Of a stretch of DNA of 31,683 bases, positions 17,716 through 25,202 are shown piece after piece. Both the position numbers and the translations under genes were made by a program. Below the pieces are notes generated by a model, which saw nothing but the letters and a program-made list of their open reading frames with translations, was not told the origin of the DNA and did no database searches. The DNA comes from an uncultured Duncaniella sp. (GTDB lineage Bacteria > Bacteroidota > Bacteroidia > Bacteroidales > Muribaculaceae): contig CAJTRI010000013.1 of the NCBI GenBank assembly GCA_910578615.1, positions 32,758 through 64,440 of the forward strand, given 5' to 3'. The number at the start of each line of letters is the position of its first letter. Position 1 is the first letter of the stretch.

Positions 17716-20367
17716 ATGATGATAAGACGAGTCGTCATATTATGCATAATTCTTAACCTTACTGTCTTTATGGCCGTAGGGGAGATTAATGTGTCAGGGG
17801 TGGTGGTTGATAAAGAATGCGATGAGCCTCTTGCCGGGGCCTCGGTGATAATAAAGGGTGCGGACGGCAAGATCAGGAAGTTTGCATCATCGAAAGAGGA
17901 TGGACGGTTCTCTATGTCAATCACCTCACTGGGCGGGTGCCGGTTGGAGGTGTCGATGATGGGCTTTGCGAGGAAATCTCTACCGCTTGACAGTGTTTCC
18001 TTTCCGCTGACAGTCTATATGGATCCGGGTGTGACATTGCTCAAAGAGGTAATGGTAAAGGCTGACCGTATACGTGAGAATGGCGACACCATAACGTATA
18101 ATGTGGGTAGCTTCGCTCAGAGTCAAGACCGCACTATCGGCGACGTGCTCAGGCGTATGCCCGGTATCAGCGTGGAGAGATCGGGCAAGATACAGTATCA
18201 GGGAGAGGATATAAACAAATTCTACATTGAGGGTTCGGATCTCCTTGGCGGAAAGTACGGCATAGCCACTGACGGCATAAGTCGTGAGGATGTAGGGGCC
18301 GTAGAGGTGATGGAGAACCATCAGCCTATGCAGGTACTGGCCGGAATGTCGTTTTCAGACAAGGCTGCAATCAATCTCAAACTTAAAAACAGGGCTAAGG
18401 CCGCATGGACTTTTCACGGCGATGCCGGTGGCGGCCATTCATGGACGGTGCCGGGCGGTGCGGTATGGGACGGTGAACTGTTCGCGATGGCAGTGATGTC
18501 GGGGTTCCAGAATATAACAACTTTCAAGACCAACAATATCGGTGAGAACCTGTCGGCTCGGTCATCGGATTTTTTTGCTTCGCGCCGAGGTACGGATTTA
18601 CGCCCCTATGTGGGTGTATCCTCTCCCAGAGTGCCTAACCTCGGAGAGAGACGTACGTTGTTCAACCGTTCCGCACTGGTATCAACCAATAGTCTGTGGA
18701 AAACGGGACATGGCGAGTTTAAGGCTTGGATAGACTATTCCTTCAATCGTGTGACAGCCGATGCGGCAAATATCACGACATATTACCTGTCCGAGCCGGG
18801 CGCCAATTGTATCGGTATTAACGATGGCACCCGTGTGGTAACCGAAAACATCAGCGGTGTTGAGCGTTCTCATTCTCTTTCCGGCAGATTTGTCTATGAG
18901 TCGAACCAGAAGACGGCATTCATGAACAACACCCTGCAAACAAATATCGATTGGGATGATGTGCGTCTTGGGATTACAGGCTCATTGCCAAATGGCCAGT
19001 CGGCATCGTTGCCGGATTATTATGTAGGAAATGATTTCAAACTCGTCAAGCGTTTCAAAGGATTTTCGCGGAACGGCCTTGGTCAAGCCAAGAACCATCT
19101 GGTGACATTCGTGAGCAAGAATGAATGGGAGTCGCTGCCACAGACTCTATCGGTCAGTAGAGGGGAGGAATTCATGCGTCAATATATCAAAGACCATGCA
19201 TTCTACACTCACGAAAGTGTGGCATATGCCTTTTCGGTCAAAGGTATGACGATCAGCTTGGAGGGCGGAATAAAGGGTTATCTGCGCACACTCGATACAG
19301 AGCTGCCAGATATGCCGTCCGAAATCCCCGGGATGACTGAAAACGTGGTCAATACAAACTATCTTACGGTCTATGCCGCTCCGAAATTCGAGTATTGGGT
19401 CAGGCGGGTAAATATCTCTCTCAATGCACCTGTCAGTTTTGCGCGTTACATCTTTGACAAGGCTGTCGCTGACCGTGACGAGATGTATTTCTCCCCGTCT
19501 CTGAGTATGAACTGGAAACCGAACAACCGTTTTTCGATAGGTATCAAAGGTGGTACGGGACGTTCGCCTATGAATCTCGACATGATCCAGCCCGGTTTTA
19601 TAATGACAAACTACCGTTCTTTCCGTCAGGGTGTCAATGATTTTTACAGTTCTACATCTCAGAACGTGTCGGCAAGCCTCTCATACAGACATACCCGACG
19701 GGGCCTGTTTGCTAACGCTTTCGTAATTCGGTCGTGGAGCCACACCCCCTACACGATGGCGCAGCAGCTATATGGCGACTATGTGGTTTATTCTTACTCA
19801 TCGGCCAAGAGTGACGGAGGGATGTTTATGGCCGGCGGCAACATAGGCAAGACGCTTGACTTCATGCGTGGAAGCGCGAATCTCAACGGCTCTTTCAACC
19901 GAAACGAATCACATCTTTTATCGGAAAACCAATCGGTCGGTTCTGTGGGTACATCATGGTCAGTCGGTGCCAAGATCAGTGGCGCGCCGCTACGGTGGCT
20001 GGGTTTCGACTATCGGTTTGATTTCTCGTCAGTCCGTCTGTCAATGAATGACGCCAACGCATCATGGCTCGGCAGTGTGGAGAACGAGCTTTTGCTCAAC
20101 ATCATGCCTCATCGCAAATGGGAATGGCATATAGGTGGCGAACATTACCGAAACGAGATCACGGCTGACGAGTTCAAAGACGTGTTTCTACTTGACACGA
20201 AGATTGTGTTCAGGCTCGACAGACGCATCGACCTTTCGGCCGCACTTACAAACATATTCAACCAGCGAACATATAATTACACATCATACAATCAGCTCAA
20301 TTCCTTCGAGAGCCGGCGCTGGCTCCGTGGACGAGAGCTATTAATCTCGATATCCCTAAGAAAATGA
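17716..20367 (+). CDS. TonB-dependent receptor with carboxypeptidase-like N-terminal domain
   Basis: The 883-aa outer-membrane receptor has signal peptide MMIRRVVILCIILNLTVFMAVG. A CarboxypepD_reg-like domain covers about 24-105 (VSGVVVDKECDEPLAGASVIIKG, DGRFSMSI, LEVSMMGFARKSL). A short TonB-box-like stretch LKEVMVKADRI leads into the plug (DTITYNVGSFAQSQDRTIGDVLRRMPGISVERSGKIQYQGEDINKFYIEG) and then about 650 residues of barrel strands. It is clearly shorter than SusC proteins (about 1000 aa) and has no SusD partner, so it belongs to the other receptor group found next to GLPGLI genes. The stop codon overlaps the next start codon (ATGA), implying coupled translation. The cargo is unknown: peptide, metal complex or small protein are all possible. 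Confidence 0.9.
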   Translation: MMIRRVVILCIILNLTVFMAVGEINVSGVVVDKECDEPLAGASVIIKGADGKIRKFASSKEDGRFSMSITSLGGCRLEVSMMGFARKSLPLDSVSFPLTVYMDPGVTLLKEVMVKADRIRENGDTITYNVGSFAQSQDRTIGDVLRRMPGISVERSGKIQYQGEDINKFYIEGSDLLGGKYGIATDGISREDVGAVEVMENHQPMQVLAGMSFSDKAAINLKLKNRAKAAWTFHGDAGGGHSWTVPGGAVWDGELFAMAVMSGFQNITTFKTNNIGENLSARSSDFFASRRGTDLRPYVGVSSPRVPNLGERRTLFNRSALVSTNSLWKTGHGEFKAWIDYSFNRVTADAANITTYYLSEPGANCIGINDGTRVVTENISGVERSHSLSGRFVYESNQKTAFMNNTLQTNIDWDDVRLGITGSLPNGQSASLPDYYVGNDFKLVKRFKGFSRNGLGQAKNHLVTFVSKNEWESLPQTLSVSRGEEFMRQYIKDHAFYTHESVAYAFSVKGMTISLEGGIKGYLRTLDTELPDMPSEIPGMTENVVNTNYLTVYAAPKFEYWVRRVNISLNAPVSFARYIFDKAVADRDEMYFSPSLSMNWKPNNRFSIGIKGGTGRSPMNLDMIQPGFIMTNYRSFRQGVNDFYSSTSQNVSASLSYRHTRRGLFANAFVIRSWSHTPYTMAQQLYGDYVVYSYSSAKSDGGMFMAGGNIGKTLDFMRGSANLNGSFNRNESHLLSENQSVGSVGTSWSVGAKISGAPLRWLGFDYRFDFSSVRLSMNDANASWLGSVENELLLNIMPHRKWEWHIGGEHYRNEITADEFKDVFLLDTKIVFRLDRRIDLSAALTNIFNQRTYNYTSYNQLNSFESRRWLRGRELLISISLRK

Positions 20368-21197
20368 ACCGATTGACGGCTATTCTATCAATGTGTATCG
20401 CGGCGACGACAGCGCTTGCTCAGACCGCCGAAATAGAGGTGGGTTACACAGCTCACTCTCCAAGCATGAAAGACGGTAAAAGCGATTTGACAAGCCGATA
20501 CGTCTTGTTGGCTAACAACAAGCAGTCTAAATTTTATTCACCGATGACCGAGTATCTTGACTCCCTAAACTCTACACCCGAAGGAAAAGCCAAATATCAG
20601 GAAATGACCACCAATGCATATCTTGGCGGTAAGATGGATCAATTGCCACGTAGGGACGGGACATACTATGTGACGAAGTCATTTCCCAGTAAGTCGGTAA
20701 AGTACTATGACACTGCCGGACTTGACAAGTATTTCTACGAAGAACAGCCGGAAGAATGGCAGTGGGAGATAGGCGGTCTTTCAAAAGATATTTTAGGATA
20801 TGAATGCATAGAGGCTACAACCGAATTCCATGGACGGAAATGGACTGTGTGGTTCTCTCCTGAAATCCCCGTGTATAATGGCCCGTGGAAATTGGACGGT
20901 CTCCCCGGTCTTATTATGGAGGCTGTTTCGGAGGGCGGACAATATCGGTTTATTGCCACAGGCATTCAGCAAACGGCCAAGCCTATCGGTCATGTTTACC
21001 TCGACAGTGAATATGAGAAAACCAACCGAAAGGATTTTCTGAAAGCAAAACGTTCCTTCCTTGACAATCCGCTCGGAAAGATAAATGCCCAGTTAGGGCT
21101 GGATGTAAAAGTCATAGACGATAATGGCTCCCAAACCGACAGTTCGATGTTCATGCCTGCGTCAGTAGTTGATTTTATAGAAACAGATTATCGCTGA
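20364..21197 (+). CDS. GLPGLI family protein
   Basis: The 277-aa product has a signal peptide (MNRLTAILSMCIAATTALAQ) with no lipobox and is therefore periplasmic or surface-bound. The family motif is exact: WKLDGLPGLIMEA near residues 175-187, preceded by WTVWFSPEIPVYNGPW and followed by the closing region. Before it, LGYECIEATTEFHGRKW is the second conserved block of the family. The N-terminal part contains YVLLANNKQSKFYSP, also typical. The biochemical function of GLPGLI proteins is not established; they sit with TonB receptors of the kind found immediately upstream. The start overlaps the receptor stop by 4 nt, so the two proteins are likely made together. Confidence 0.92.
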   Translation: MNRLTAILSMCIAATTALAQTAEIEVGYTAHSPSMKDGKSDLTSRYVLLANNKQSKFYSPMTEYLDSLNSTPEGKAKYQEMTTNAYLGGKMDQLPRRDGTYYVTKSFPSKSVKYYDTAGLDKYFYEEQPEEWQWEIGGLSKDILGYECIEATTEFHGRKWTVWFSPEIPVYNGPWKLDGLPGLIMEAVSEGGQYRFIATGIQQTAKPIGHVYLDSEYEKTNRKDFLKAKRSFLDNPLGKINAQLGLDVKVIDDNGSQTDSSMFMPASVVDFIETDYR

Positions 21198-21581
21198 TGT
21201 AGATTTAGATGTAACACATTGATAGAAGCTGGATTTTTAAAACGACCTATAAAAGCCTCTTCTTTAAAAATGTTGGATAACTTCGCAGTGTGGGATTTAG
21301 CGATAAATCCCACACTCAGCTTTGTAAGATATTATGGCCACAAGGCCTGATAACTGTTATTAACGAATGGATAAAGGAGTAAAATACTAATTGCAAAAAA
21401 TCAGGCTTTTATTTTAAGAGATGATTATTTTGACCATAACCGTCATTAATAATGAATGTCGCGCCTTTCTTTATGCCATAATGAGAGGGCTTGGCGGAAC
21501 TCCCGTTTCGGGATCCTGCTGAAAAGCGTTGAAAGGGTATAATTAATTTTACTAATTTAGTCCGGGGGTTGTTTAAACTTG
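21198..21581. other. Intergenic stretch between converging operons
   Basis: This gene-free stretch contains a clear hairpin (listed separately) and little else that I can support. A 33-codon ORF from 21421 lacks coding features. TCCCGTTTCGGGA near 21500 makes a 5-bp hairpin that could end the minus-strand operon, but no U tract follows. GTTTAAAC and a CCGGGGG stretch near 21560 are noted only. Confidence 0.4.
21287..21316 (+). terminator. 13-bp hairpin with GCGA tetraloop after the GLPGLI gene
   Basis: AGTGTGGGATTTA at 21287-21299 pairs perfectly with its complement at 21304-21316. The loop GCGA fits the stable GNRA type. The tail CAGCTTTGT is only weakly T-rich. It lies about 90 nt after the GLPGLI stop. 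Confidence 0.65.
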
Positions 21582-22037
21582 TTATTCGCGTATGGCTGTC
21601 ACATTGTCGCCGTACTTTTTGTCAACGATTATGAGGAGTGAGGGTTTGGTGGTATAGCTTTGTCTTGCCCCGGTCTTTACTCGGTATCTGAAATCTATTT
21701 TGTCATCAGCATACATTTTAAGACTTACAGGGATTAGTTCGGTCGAGAGGTCGGTAGACGGGACTGTCACAGATATTACATATTGCCTGTCAAAGTCGAT
21801 GATGGTTGGCATACCGTTTTTGCCCATGACGGCGGCACAACCGAAGTAGGATTCAAACTCCTTTTCGGTAGTTATTACTGTCGGAGGTGTTTTGCCGGTG
21901 TTGTTTTTTATAAAATAGCGTTCGGCCACTTTGTATGGAATGTCAGTTGACGATGATTTTGTGGCGACACAGGAGCCTATGAGCAGGAGCATCGTGATTA
22001 GCGCCGTCGCGATGGCGGGAATTCTGAATAGTCTCAT
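21582..22037 (-). CDS. Small lipoprotein of unknown function in the sigma-factor operon
   Basis: The product has 151 aa. The signal peptide ends in LLLIGSC with Cys23 and the mature protein starts VATKSSS, without an acidic run, so it may stay on the periplasmic side. The body reads VAERYFIKNN, ITTEKEFESYFGCAAVMGKNGMPTIIDFDRQYVISVTVP, LIPVSLKMYADDKIDFRYRVKTG, LLIIVDKKYG. It looks like a conserved beta-rich Bacteroidales family that I know only as hypothetical. It begins 7 nt after the anti-sigma/barrel gene ends, so it belongs to that operon as its last gene and may help sense or relay the envelope signal. Confidence 0.8.
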   Translation of the reverse strand: MRLFRIPAIATALITMLLLIGSCVATKSSSTDIPYKVAERYFIKNNTGKTPPTVITTEKEFESYFGCAAVMGKNGMPTIIDFDRQYVISVTVPSTDLSTELIPVSLKMYADDKIDFRYRVKTGARQSYTTKPSLLIIVDKKYGDNVTAIRE

Positions 22038-22044
22038 ATCTGTC

Positions 22045-23292
22045 TTAATCGTTTAATGTTAATCTTAATCCAAGGTTTAGATTAAAGTTAAACGGTTTGT
22101 CTTTATAGATTGTTTTGACGGTTGAACCGTTGTCTATGTAGTAATTCACCCCTGGTTCGATGTAAAGGCCAGTGAATGAACTGATATTGAACTGTATACC
22201 GGCAGCAGCGTTCAGAGACCATTGCAGAGGTCGGATGGATATGTTTTCCCGTGAGGTTTCCTCGGGCTGATTGTTGATTATGTACTTCCTGTCTGTCTTG
22301 CCTGACACGCATTTCTCTCCCGTCATTCCGGCCGAGGCATAAAGGTCGAATCTTTTCCATGAGAGAGCTTTCCATCTTATGGAAAGCGGGATACCTATAT
22401 AGTGCAGTGTCTGGCTTCCTGTGATATAATGGTTTTCGCTCCCGAATCTCAGATCTGATTTAAGACATGTGTAAGTGAGTCCGGATTGCAGCGAGATGCA
22501 GTCGTTGATATCGTAAGAGAGGCTCACCCCGGCACGTATAGGGAGATGATGTTTTATCTCAGCCTCAGTCTTCGCACCTTGGTTGAACAACAGGATTCCG
22601 AGCATTGGGCCGTCTTCCCATCTTGTTCCGTCCGGGCCTGTTGCGCTGACCACGGTATTGGTATAGTCGGAACTGCTGGTAATCGAATTGAGTGAGCCGG
22701 AGGAATATGCGCTTATGGATATACGGCCTTTTCCGTTCGAAATACGTGGCGACGTGTATGCGAGATTATTGTTATGACGTGTCGGAAGGACAATCTGGAG
22801 ATCATCGTTCTCTTTGGTTATGACCGGGATGGAGTCTGTATCTGTGGTGACAGGTGTATCTGTATTCTTTATCCATACCGTTTCATAATGTTGTTCAGAC
22901 TTTGTTTCCTGAGAGGTTGGTGAATAATCCGGCTTACCACCGGTTTGTCTGTCAGACAGGGAGAGAGGTGTTTTTACAGAATGTATGCCGGCAGATGTTG
23001 GTTGTGGCTCTTGAACAGACTGGTCATATGCATAGGGTGACAGAATCGGTTTGTCGGTAGTTCTGTCAGGAAGTAGCATGTATGTGCCTAATGCGGTTGC
23101 AAACATTGCGGCAATGCCGGAGGCACGCTTGATCCAGATAAACACTGAATGCCGGGTCGGCCGAGGGATAGGTGGTGTCTGGTTATTGTTGTTGTCAAGG
23201 CATGGTGCTATATCGTCCCAGAGACCGGCAGGTTCCTCGGTCTCGAAATCCGTCATGCGGTCATGTATGTCTTTTAGCCACTGGTCTTTCAT
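22045..23292 (-). CDS. Anti-sigma-like N-terminus fused to an outer-membrane beta-barrel
   Basis: The 415-aa product has no signal peptide. Residues 1-45 (MKDQWLKDIHDRMTDFETEEPAGLWDDI) resemble the short cytoplasmic part found in Bacteroidales proteins encoded next to ECF sigma factors. One hydrophobic helix follows (about 49-71, VFIWIKRASGIAAMFATALGTYMLL). A Ser/Thr/Pro/Gln-rich linker of about 160 residues comes next. From about 225 to the end the sequence has alternating barrel strands (IRAGVSLSYDINDCISLQSGLTYT, LHYIGIPLSIRWKAL, FDLYASAGMTG, SLNAAAGIQFNISSFTGLYIEPGVNYYI, FNLNLGLRLTLND), as in PorT/OMP_b-brl families. It starts 13 nt after the sigma gene. A plausible reading is a single chain crossing the inner membrane, periplasm and outer membrane that holds the sigma factor. 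Confidence 0.82.
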   Translation of the reverse strand: MKDQWLKDIHDRMTDFETEEPAGLWDDIAPCLDNNNNQTPPIPRPTRHSVFIWIKRASGIAAMFATALGTYMLLPDRTTDKPILSPYAYDQSVQEPQPTSAGIHSVKTPLSLSDRQTGGKPDYSPTSQETKSEQHYETVWIKNTDTPVTTDTDSIPVITKENDDLQIVLPTRHNNNLAYTSPRISNGKGRISISAYSSGSLNSITSSSDYTNTVVSATGPDGTRWEDGPMLGILLFNQGAKTEAEIKHHLPIRAGVSLSYDINDCISLQSGLTYTCLKSDLRFGSENHYITGSQTLHYIGIPLSIRWKALSWKRFDLYASAGMTGEKCVSGKTDRKYIINNQPEETSRENISIRPLQWSLNAAAGIQFNISSFTGLYIEPGVNYYIDNGSTVKTIYKDKPFNFNLNLGLRLTLND

Positions 23293-23305
23293 ATTCGAAA
23301 CGGAT

Positions 23306-23878
23306 TCAGATTGTTGACTGATATTGTTTTATTTTATTAGCGAGTATTGCCTTTGCCCGGTGAAGCTGTGATGCCGACGTGCTTTCCCTGATGCCAAGTA
23401 TGTCAGCTATTTCCTTGTGGCTTTTCCCTTCGATGACATAGAGGTTGAATATGGTTCTGTAACCGTCCGGCAGTTCTCGTATAAGACGATAGATGACCGA
23501 GGATGGTATATTGTCTGTCACAGGGTCGTCGGCGAGGCCTGTATATTCGTCTTCGGATAACTCTGTAAATTCTATCCTGCCGTTCCTCTGTATGAATTTC
23601 ATGGTCTGATTTATCACAATACGGCTCATCCATCCCCTGAGCGAGCCGGGGCCACGGTATTCGAAAACGTTGAGAGAGGAGAAGATTTTCATAAAACTTT
23701 CCTGCAAGACATCTTTGACATCTTCCGGATTAAGGATATAGCGGGAACACACAGCCGTCAGATAACGGATGTGAAGTTTGTAGACAGATTTCTGCGCATC
23801 GTTGTCTCCGTTCTGCGCTCTGACCACTATTGATTCCTCTGCCGGCTCGGTTGTCATATGGGCTTTGCTGGATGGCAT
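23306..23878 (-). CDS. ECF-type RNA polymerase sigma factor
   Basis: The 190-aa product has sigma region 2 at about 30-95 (YLTAVCSRYILNPEDVKDVLQESFMKIFSSLNVFEYRGPGSLRGWMSRIVINQTMKFI) and region 4 at about 125-185 (RLIRELPDGYRTIFNLYVIEGKSHKEIADILGIRESTSASQLHRAKAIL), with the helix-turn-helix in the latter. Region 3 is absent, as in extracytoplasmic-function sigma factors. The first Met (23878) lies 3 nt after a hairpin; the in-frame ATG at 23857 is an alternative and gives a start closer to many relatives. The next gene, 13 nt on, encodes an anti-sigma-like barrel protein, so activity is probably set by an envelope signal. Its target promoters are unknown. Confidence 0.93.
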   Translation of the reverse strand: MPSSKAHMTTEPAEESIVVRAQNGDNDAQKSVYKLHIRYLTAVCSRYILNPEDVKDVLQESFMKIFSSLNVFEYRGPGSLRGWMSRIVINQTMKFIQRNGRIEFTELSEDEYTGLADDPVTDNIPSSVIYRLIRELPDGYRTIFNLYVIEGKSHKEIADILGIRESTSASQLHRAKAILANKIKQYQSTI

Positions 23879-23881
23879 GTA

Positions 23882-23941
23882 AAAGGAGAAGCCTCATTTC
23901 GTGAGCATCATCAGTGGTGCTTCCGCTGCGGCTTCTCCTTT
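23882..23941 (-). terminator. Hairpin between NigD-like gene and sigma gene
   Basis: AAAGGAGAAGCC at 23882-23893 and GGCTTCTCCTTT at 23930-23941 form a 12-bp perfect stem enclosing 36 nt. In the minus-strand RNA its 3' arm ends in CUUUU just before the sigma AUG at 23878. It can serve as the terminator of the NigD-like gene, and in read-through RNA it would hide the sigma start region. I found no separate promoter for the sigma gene in this gap. Confidence 0.7.
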
Positions 23942-23972
23942 AAACAAAAAACAGGTGTTTTTCAGTAGTATA

Positions 23973-24707
23973 CTAATCAAAACTTCTTTTACATAGTGAT
24001 TTGTCTGTCATTTGTTCTGGACTGGGTGTGCGCATGGCAAGATCAAACTCGGTAGATTTTTCGCCAGAGAATGAATTCCAGCGCAGTTTGATCTTGACAG
24101 TGTCTTTAAAATCGGGCATCTCATTAAGATTAAACGCTATCAGCGTGTCGCCATAGTCGCCGTACAGATCCCCGTTGGCATTGTGACGCAGTTCCATTTC
24201 ATAAGGATTTTCAGGATTCACGCCGGTGAGGAGGTTGAGGGTATGTGGTGTGTGGGAGTAGCCCCATCGTGTACGTACCCGCAGGGTGATGTATCCGTCT
24301 TCGGCAACAGTCACCCAGTCGGCTATAATCTCTATGGGGTCATTGCCGTAGGTGTCATCAGTTTCGGAAGAGAAGGCCAAGGGGGCTTTGGTGCGTATGC
24401 TGTCAATCCAGTTTACGTGTACACTGCGGAGTGCCATTCTTTTTTCAGACGCGATTTCCTCGGTATAGTTGACCAAGGCGCGAACCTCTTTCTTGCCAAA
24501 CGGCGAGGTGGTGAGATTCGATGCCCTGAGCATGGTGGCATTGTCGAGGTTCATTACGAAAGAACCGTCTTCCGAGGGGCATACGGTGACAATAGCGGTG
24601 GGGAGCCTTTTGGACATGGAATTGTCATCATTGTCAATACATGACTGGAATAAGGCTGACGAACCGAGAAGTCCGAAGACTGCAAGAAGGATTCTGGATA
24701 TTTTCAT
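23973..24707 (-). CDS. NigD-like lipoprotein
   Basis: The start at 24707 (244 aa) is chosen because MKISRILLAVFGLLGSSALFQSC is a lipoprotein signal peptide with Cys23; the frame can be extended to a TTG at 24794, but those residues look non-coding. After the Cys comes IDNDDN, an acidic surface-export-like run. The N-terminal OB-like part of the NigD family is recognisable (AIVTVCPSEDGSFVMNLDNATML, then SNLTTSPFGKKEVRALVNYTEE), followed by VHVNWIDSIRTKAPL. The C-terminal beta-sandwich part contains GYITLRVRTRWGYSHTPHTLNLLTG and DTLIAFNLNEMP, with the ending TVKIKLRWNSF. NigD-like proteins are widespread in Bacteroidales; their role is not settled to my knowledge. The gene has its own promoter 317 nt upstream and a hairpin after it. 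Confidence 0.85.
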   Translation of the reverse strand: MKISRILLAVFGLLGSSALFQSCIDNDDNSMSKRLPTAIVTVCPSEDGSFVMNLDNATMLRASNLTTSPFGKKEVRALVNYTEEIASEKRMALRSVHVNWIDSIRTKAPLAFSSETDDTYGNDPIEIIADWVTVAEDGYITLRVRTRWGYSHTPHTLNLLTGVNPENPYEMELRHNANGDLYGDYGDTLIAFNLNEMPDFKDTVKIKLRWNSFSGEKSTEFDLAMRTPSPEQMTDKSLCKRSFD

Positions 24708-24790
24708 GTAGATAATAAATTGGTGGTGTTCTATTCTATTAAATCCTCCATAATGCGGAATCTTGCATAGAGTTTGAAAAAAATATCCAC

Positions 24791-24898
24791 TCAATCTGTT
24801 ATAAGCTGATATTCCGGGAGTTGTTTTTCAAGATTATACGTAGGCAGGTGATGTACTTGGTCAATGAAGTCATCCATGTCGTATGGGATTGTAAGCAT
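24791..24898 (-). CDS. Possible 35-aa leader ORF upstream of the NigD-like gene
   Basis: An ATG-initiated ORF of 35 codons lies inside the long leader of the NigD-like transcript. It starts MLTIPYDMDDFIDQVHH and ends EYQLITD. Its composition (Asp, Tyr, Leu, His, Pro spread evenly, no low-complexity run) looks protein-like. It ends 83 nt before the NigD-like start. It has no signal peptide. It may be a small protein or a leader peptide; translation is unproven and no SD-like site is evident. Confidence 0.35.
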   Translation of the reverse strand: MLTIPYDMDDFIDQVHHLPTYNLEKQLPEYQLITD

Positions 24899-25030
24899 AA
24901 GTATTAAGTATAATCAATCTTACAGCCGTGTCCTTAGCTGCAAGACTGAGTCCATATATTTAATTACTATTTTTTGAATAAAACATATTTTATGATGGAA
25001 TGACGGCATTCCTGCTTGGAGCTGAGCCAG

Positions 25031-25062
25031 CAAAGGTAGTCAATATGGTGGATTTTGACAAA
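25031..25062 (-). promoter_or_regulatory. Consensus promoter of the NigD-like gene
   Basis: On the minus strand TTTG (25062-25059) and TACCTTTG (25038-25031) are exactly 20 nt apart, a full Bacteroides consensus match. The start would be near 25024, giving a leader of about 317 nt. A small hairpin, GGAATG/CATTCC at 24997-25012, lies at the 5' end of that RNA. Confidence 0.7.
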
Positions 25063-25110
25063 CAGAGTGTCTTGGAATTGGAATTGTAGAGGGATGTGTT
25101 GTGTTGATGC

Positions 25111-25157
25111 ATAAACAGCTATGAGCCACGCATTATGCATGGCTCATAGCTGTTTAT
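25111..25157 (-). terminator. Terminator of the susC-susD operon
   Basis: An 18-bp perfect stem joins 25111-25128 and 25140-25157, extended inwards by GCA/TGC across a C/A mismatch, with a TTA loop. It begins 46 nt after the susD stop. The base is ATAAAC/GTTTAT, so it carries a short T run in both directions. Confidence 0.88.
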
Positions 25158-25202
25158 ACAATAATCTTCTTTATTTGAGATTTATCGGTTGCATTCAGAA
25201 TG

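Noticed and set aside
21421..21522. 33-codon ORF between the GLPGLI gene and the small lipoprotein gene
   Set aside because: No promoter, no family, odd composition at the end, and it lies between two converging operons. Chance is the simpler explanation.
24708..24794. N-terminal extension of the NigD-like protein from a TTG at 24794
   Set aside because: The ATG at 24707 begins a proper lipoprotein signal peptide; the extra 29 residues would place it internally.
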